NCBI GenBank assembly: GCA_034440615.1 | Contig: JAOTOM010005185.1 | Location: forward strand, 1,490,001 to 1,554,000 | Length of the DNA stretch: 64,000 nucleotides | Direction: 5' to 3' | Origin: Ashinkailepas kermadecensis | Lineage: Eukaryota > Arthropoda > Thecostraca > Neolepadidae | Shown: positions 60,916-64,000 of the stretch, piece by piece | How the letters are laid out: each line of letters begins with the position of its first letter | Numbering within the stretch: position 1 is the stretch's first letter | Program-made: the position numbers and the translations under genes | Notes under the pieces: model-generated | Told to the model about the DNA's origin: nothing | Databases searched by the model: none | Seen by the model: the letters and a program-made list of their open reading frames with translations, nothing else

Positions 60916-63069
60916 GACAGCTGGCCAGAGACTTTCGCGGCAGGCCTGACACGTGATCCCCAGCGAGGCCAGGTGTCTGAGTGAGCCTCGCAAACGGCGC
61001 GGCGACCGCGCGCCACAGCTGACTCAGCAGCCGGGTGATCAGCCGGCCGGCCGGCTCCCTGTCATTGGACGTACCGCCAGGCGGGGCGCCATGAACGGAG
61101 GCTCGTGCACCGCAGTTGGCACCGGTGCGCCTCAGGTGGCTCAAGACATTCTGCTTAGTATCCCTACGTCTAGCCACGACACCAAGCGTTGTGCCGATGC
61201 ATCGAGAACACGAGATGAACAGTGTACTTGGTAGTGCCATCCATCTTCCACTCTCCACTCTTTGGAGTGGGGTATCGATATGTACGTCCACCCTCTAGCC
61301 ATTTCGAATTAGCTGGAGCTGGCAATAGCGGCGGCCTTTCACTGGGCAATTGATCACATCACTCGCTGACATCCTAACGATACGTTTCGAAACGAACAGA
61401 ACCGGCGCAATCGCTCTGGACGTTGGGCGATTTGTCAGCCTGCAATAGTGCCGACGTCACGACTGCGTGGGGGTCATAAATACGCCCTCTGCGCGTCTCT
61501 GGTGCGATGTCAACATTCAGTGTCTGGCAAAGGTGGAGCTTTTTGCATCTCTGGAATGGATCTCGCCTCCTCGACTTTCTGTGAACTCTTGCCGATAAGT
61601 GGGTACAATAAAGTCATACAGTCCTGAAGTGTTAAGACTCAACAAGAGCCGCAAGGGCCCGTCCAAGCTAAACCCATAAAGGAAAGACACAATAAGGTGA
61701 GAAAAAGATATCGCAACATCCCAACCAAAGTCTTATCCCAAGTTCCAAGAACACCATCCATCCACAATATCCCGGAACTGTTATTGGTTTGTGCACCATG
61801 TGGTAGAAACAAAATTACATACGAGGCCAAAATATTCAGGATGCAGTGAAGAAAAACTCAGTAGAAATATTCAACACTTTAGATAGCTTACGTGGTTGGC
61901 TAGGGCGCTGGCCTGCACTGGTCTGCCCTGTCCTGGTAAGACACGGCAGATCAGGGTTCAGGTCTCAACCGACCAGGGCTCAACTCAAACCCTGTTCGAG
62001 TCACTTCACGCGCTCGCATTTGTCCCTCGGCTTGGAGGGTCAGTTGGCAACAGGCCCGATAAGGCCGGGGACGAGCTACCGAGGCGGCCGTGTCAGTGCA
62101 TTGACGACACGCTAAGCTCTCTATCAGAATTCAGCCCTGGAGTTGGAATTCACCGATTTGGTGGTGGGGCCAGAGTTCACACAAGCTGTGCTTAGCATAG
62201 ACACTGCTTGGTCCTGCTTAGCATAGGACCAAGGAGTCCATAAAGCCATATTGGCTTTATGGACCGCTTAGCCTAGTCCATAAAACCACCCCAGAAAGAA
62301 TTCGGAACATATTTGTATTTTGTAAACTTCAATCATCGGTACGTGGTGTCATTTGTTTGTCAACCCATATGAGGCATGGGGGACTCCTCAGGCCAGGTAC
62401 GATTGTCAACCTGGTGGCGCAAGTATGAGGATATTTCAGACTTTAGTTGAATAATTTTATCTGCAGCTATTAACTTCATAGCAATCAGCTGACGTGTTTG
62501 CACATGGCATCAGCTGATGTGTTGTTGTGTGGCTTCAGCTCTTCTGACGAGATGTCTGAACGTACTGTGACGTGCTTAACACGCCATAGCACCTCGTTTT
62601 GAAAACCACAGGAAGAATTCACGGACTAAAATCAATCCACGTACTGCCTCCAGATGGAAAACCGAACTCTAGCAATAGCATGTACCTTCAGAGGTACAAC
62701 TACAATGCAGCGGAAATTCGAAAGACAAAATAAACCGTGTGTGGTGTCATTTTCCATCCACTTTTTTTAAAGTTAATTTTAATGTCTCTACGAATTAATA
62801 CGCATGCAATGCGAATTAATACTGAAGTACCTTTCCATCCAGTTATACCAGTGTTACCGGTGTAAATTAACTAAGTTACATAAATCAAGTCAAAGTAGGT
62901 CACACCACTTCCTGCCAGTTTTCAATGCCTTTAAGTTAGTGATAATTTACTCCTTCGGTCCTTAGGCTAGCCACTCCAATGCATCTTTAATTCATGACAT
63001 TCAGCATTGCTGGGTAGTCCAACTAACTTCCCTAAAGCTTTGCTTTGGTATGGTGTGTCGCTGACATCA
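60916..63069 (-). other. Upstream trh intron or 5' region
   Basis: No bHLH exon (basic region RDAARSRR-like or helix motifs) is found on the minus strand, and no other gene is recognised. A pair of perfect hairpins lies at 62,207-62,264. Confidence 0.4.
62207..62264. repeat. Two adjacent perfect hairpins
   Basis: CTTGGTCCT / AGGACCAAG with a 9-nt loop (62,207-62,233), then GTCCATAAAGCCA / TGGCTTTATGGAC with a 3-nt loop (62,236-62,264), 2 nt apart. The design resembles 15,642-15,704 but the sequence is different. Confidence 0.85.
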
Positions 63070-63525
63070 CGCCTGTGGTAGTGTTGACATCCCTGGTATA
63101 GTGTTGACATCCCTGGTGTGGTAGTGTTGACATCCATGGTGTGGTAGTGTTGACATCCCTGGTATAGTGTTGACATCCCTGGTGTAGTAGTGTTGACATC
63201 CCTGGTATAGTGTTGACATTCCTGGTGTGGTAGTGTTGACATCCCTGGTGTGGTAGTGTTAATATTCCCGGTGTAGTAGTGTTGACATCCCTGGTATAGT
63301 GTTGACATCCCTGGTGTGGTAGTGTTGACATCCCTGGTATAGTGTTGACATCCCTGGTGTGGTAGTGTTAACATTCCCGGTGTAGTGGTGTTGACATCCC
63401 TGCTGTACCAGTGTTGACATATCTGGTGTAATAGTGTTAACATCTCTGGTGTAGTAGTGTTGACATCTCTGGTGTAGTAGTGTTGGCATCCCTGCTGTAG
63501 TAGTGCTGACATCCCTGCTGCGATT
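63070..63525. repeat. 21/24-bp GTGTTGACATCCCTGGT array (~20 copies)
   Basis: Two unit lengths alternate: GTGTTGACATCCCTGGTATA (21) and GTGTTGACATCCCTGGTGTG followed by GTA (24). Both are multiples of three, so long frames stay open. Confidence 0.95.
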
Positions 63526-63719
63526 TTGTCGACATTGCGACGCGAATAAGGCCGATAGTCTGACTCAGGCGGTGATAAGATGCCAAATAAAGTTACTGAG
63601 GGCTGGTGGTGTTGTAATTTTCCGACCCGCCAGATTCTACATTTCACCGTCGACGCACCCTGGGTCTTGCAGTCGGAATCCCCGGGGGGCGTCCGCTGAT
63701 CCACCTTGACGCCACAGCC

Positions 63720-64000
63720 GGTGGTGCATTAGTGCGACCATCTCATCCCCTCCCTGCCTCCAGCCGACAGTGGTCAGTCCACGCCGCAGGGAGAGCCACA
63801 GTCGTTAGGGCGACCATCGCCTCCACTTCTTGCCCCCAGCCGACAGAGGTCAGTCTATGCCGCGGGGAGAGCCACAGTCGTTAGTGCGACCATCGCCTCG
63901 ACTTCTCGCCCCCAGCCGACAGAGGTCGGTCTATGCCGCGGGGAGAGCCACAGTCGTTAGTGCGACTGCTTCCTCCCCTCCCTGCCCCCAGCCGACAAAG
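63720..64000. repeat. 76-bp array running off the window end (~3.7 copies)
   Basis: The unit contains CCACAGTCGTTAGTGCGACC, ATCGCCTCCACTTC, CGCCCCCAGCCGACAGAGGT and CAGTCTATGCCGCGGGGAG; CACAGTCG recurs at 63,797, 63,873 and 63,949. Confidence 0.93.

Overview
This is a eukaryotic, almost certainly arthropod, genomic window. It has spliced genes, GT-AG introns, interstitial TTAGG repeats (the arthropod telomere unit), CR1-type LINEs, a tRNA-derived SINE and a hAT transposon. GC-rich coding exons and very heavy minisatellite content would fit a crustacean such as a barnacle, but that is inference; the species cannot be fixed from the sequence.

Layout. (1) 1-14.7 kb is AT-rich and made of transposable elements: a nested CR1/CR1/SINE palindrome (1.0-5.9 kb), a repeat family carrying TTAGG-like tracts, a complete 4.4-kb hAT element with 13-bp TIRs, an 8-bp target duplication and an intact 657-aa transposase (6,902-11,303), a possible small MITE and a dispersed repeat. 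(2) 14,708-37,076 (+) is a complete INTS10 gene (Integrator complex subunit 10). I assembled it by hand as 15 exons with matching phases at every junction, giving 685 aa. Intron 13 holds a long-TIR DNA transposon. (3) 37.1-41.2 kb is the spacer between two convergent genes, with a 30-bp satellite. (4) 41,167-60,309 (-) is the 3' part (10 exons, 666 aa, both PAS domains and the C-terminal region) of a bHLH-PAS transcription factor of the trachealess/NPAS1/3 class. Its bHLH exons are not in the window. (5) 60.3-64 kb is upstream intron filled with satellites.

The main novelty is that most introns of both unrelated genes carry a private minisatellite, and about nine of these arrays span a real exon/intron boundary. 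The repeat unit contains the last or first few to 54 exonic bases plus the authentic donor or acceptor. The strongest case is a roughly 46-copy, 51-bp array before INTS10 exon 12. Each unit reproduces the acceptor and 32 nt of exon, the period is a multiple of three, and the eight units next to the exon are open in the INTS10 frame, so upstream acceptor choice could add 17-aa modules. This looks like a systematic process seeding tandem repeats at splice junctions.

INTS10 acts in the Integrator arm module (snRNA 3' processing and promoter-proximal termination). The bHLH-PAS protein is a developmental transcription factor. Their adjacency is positional; nothing here shows a functional link.
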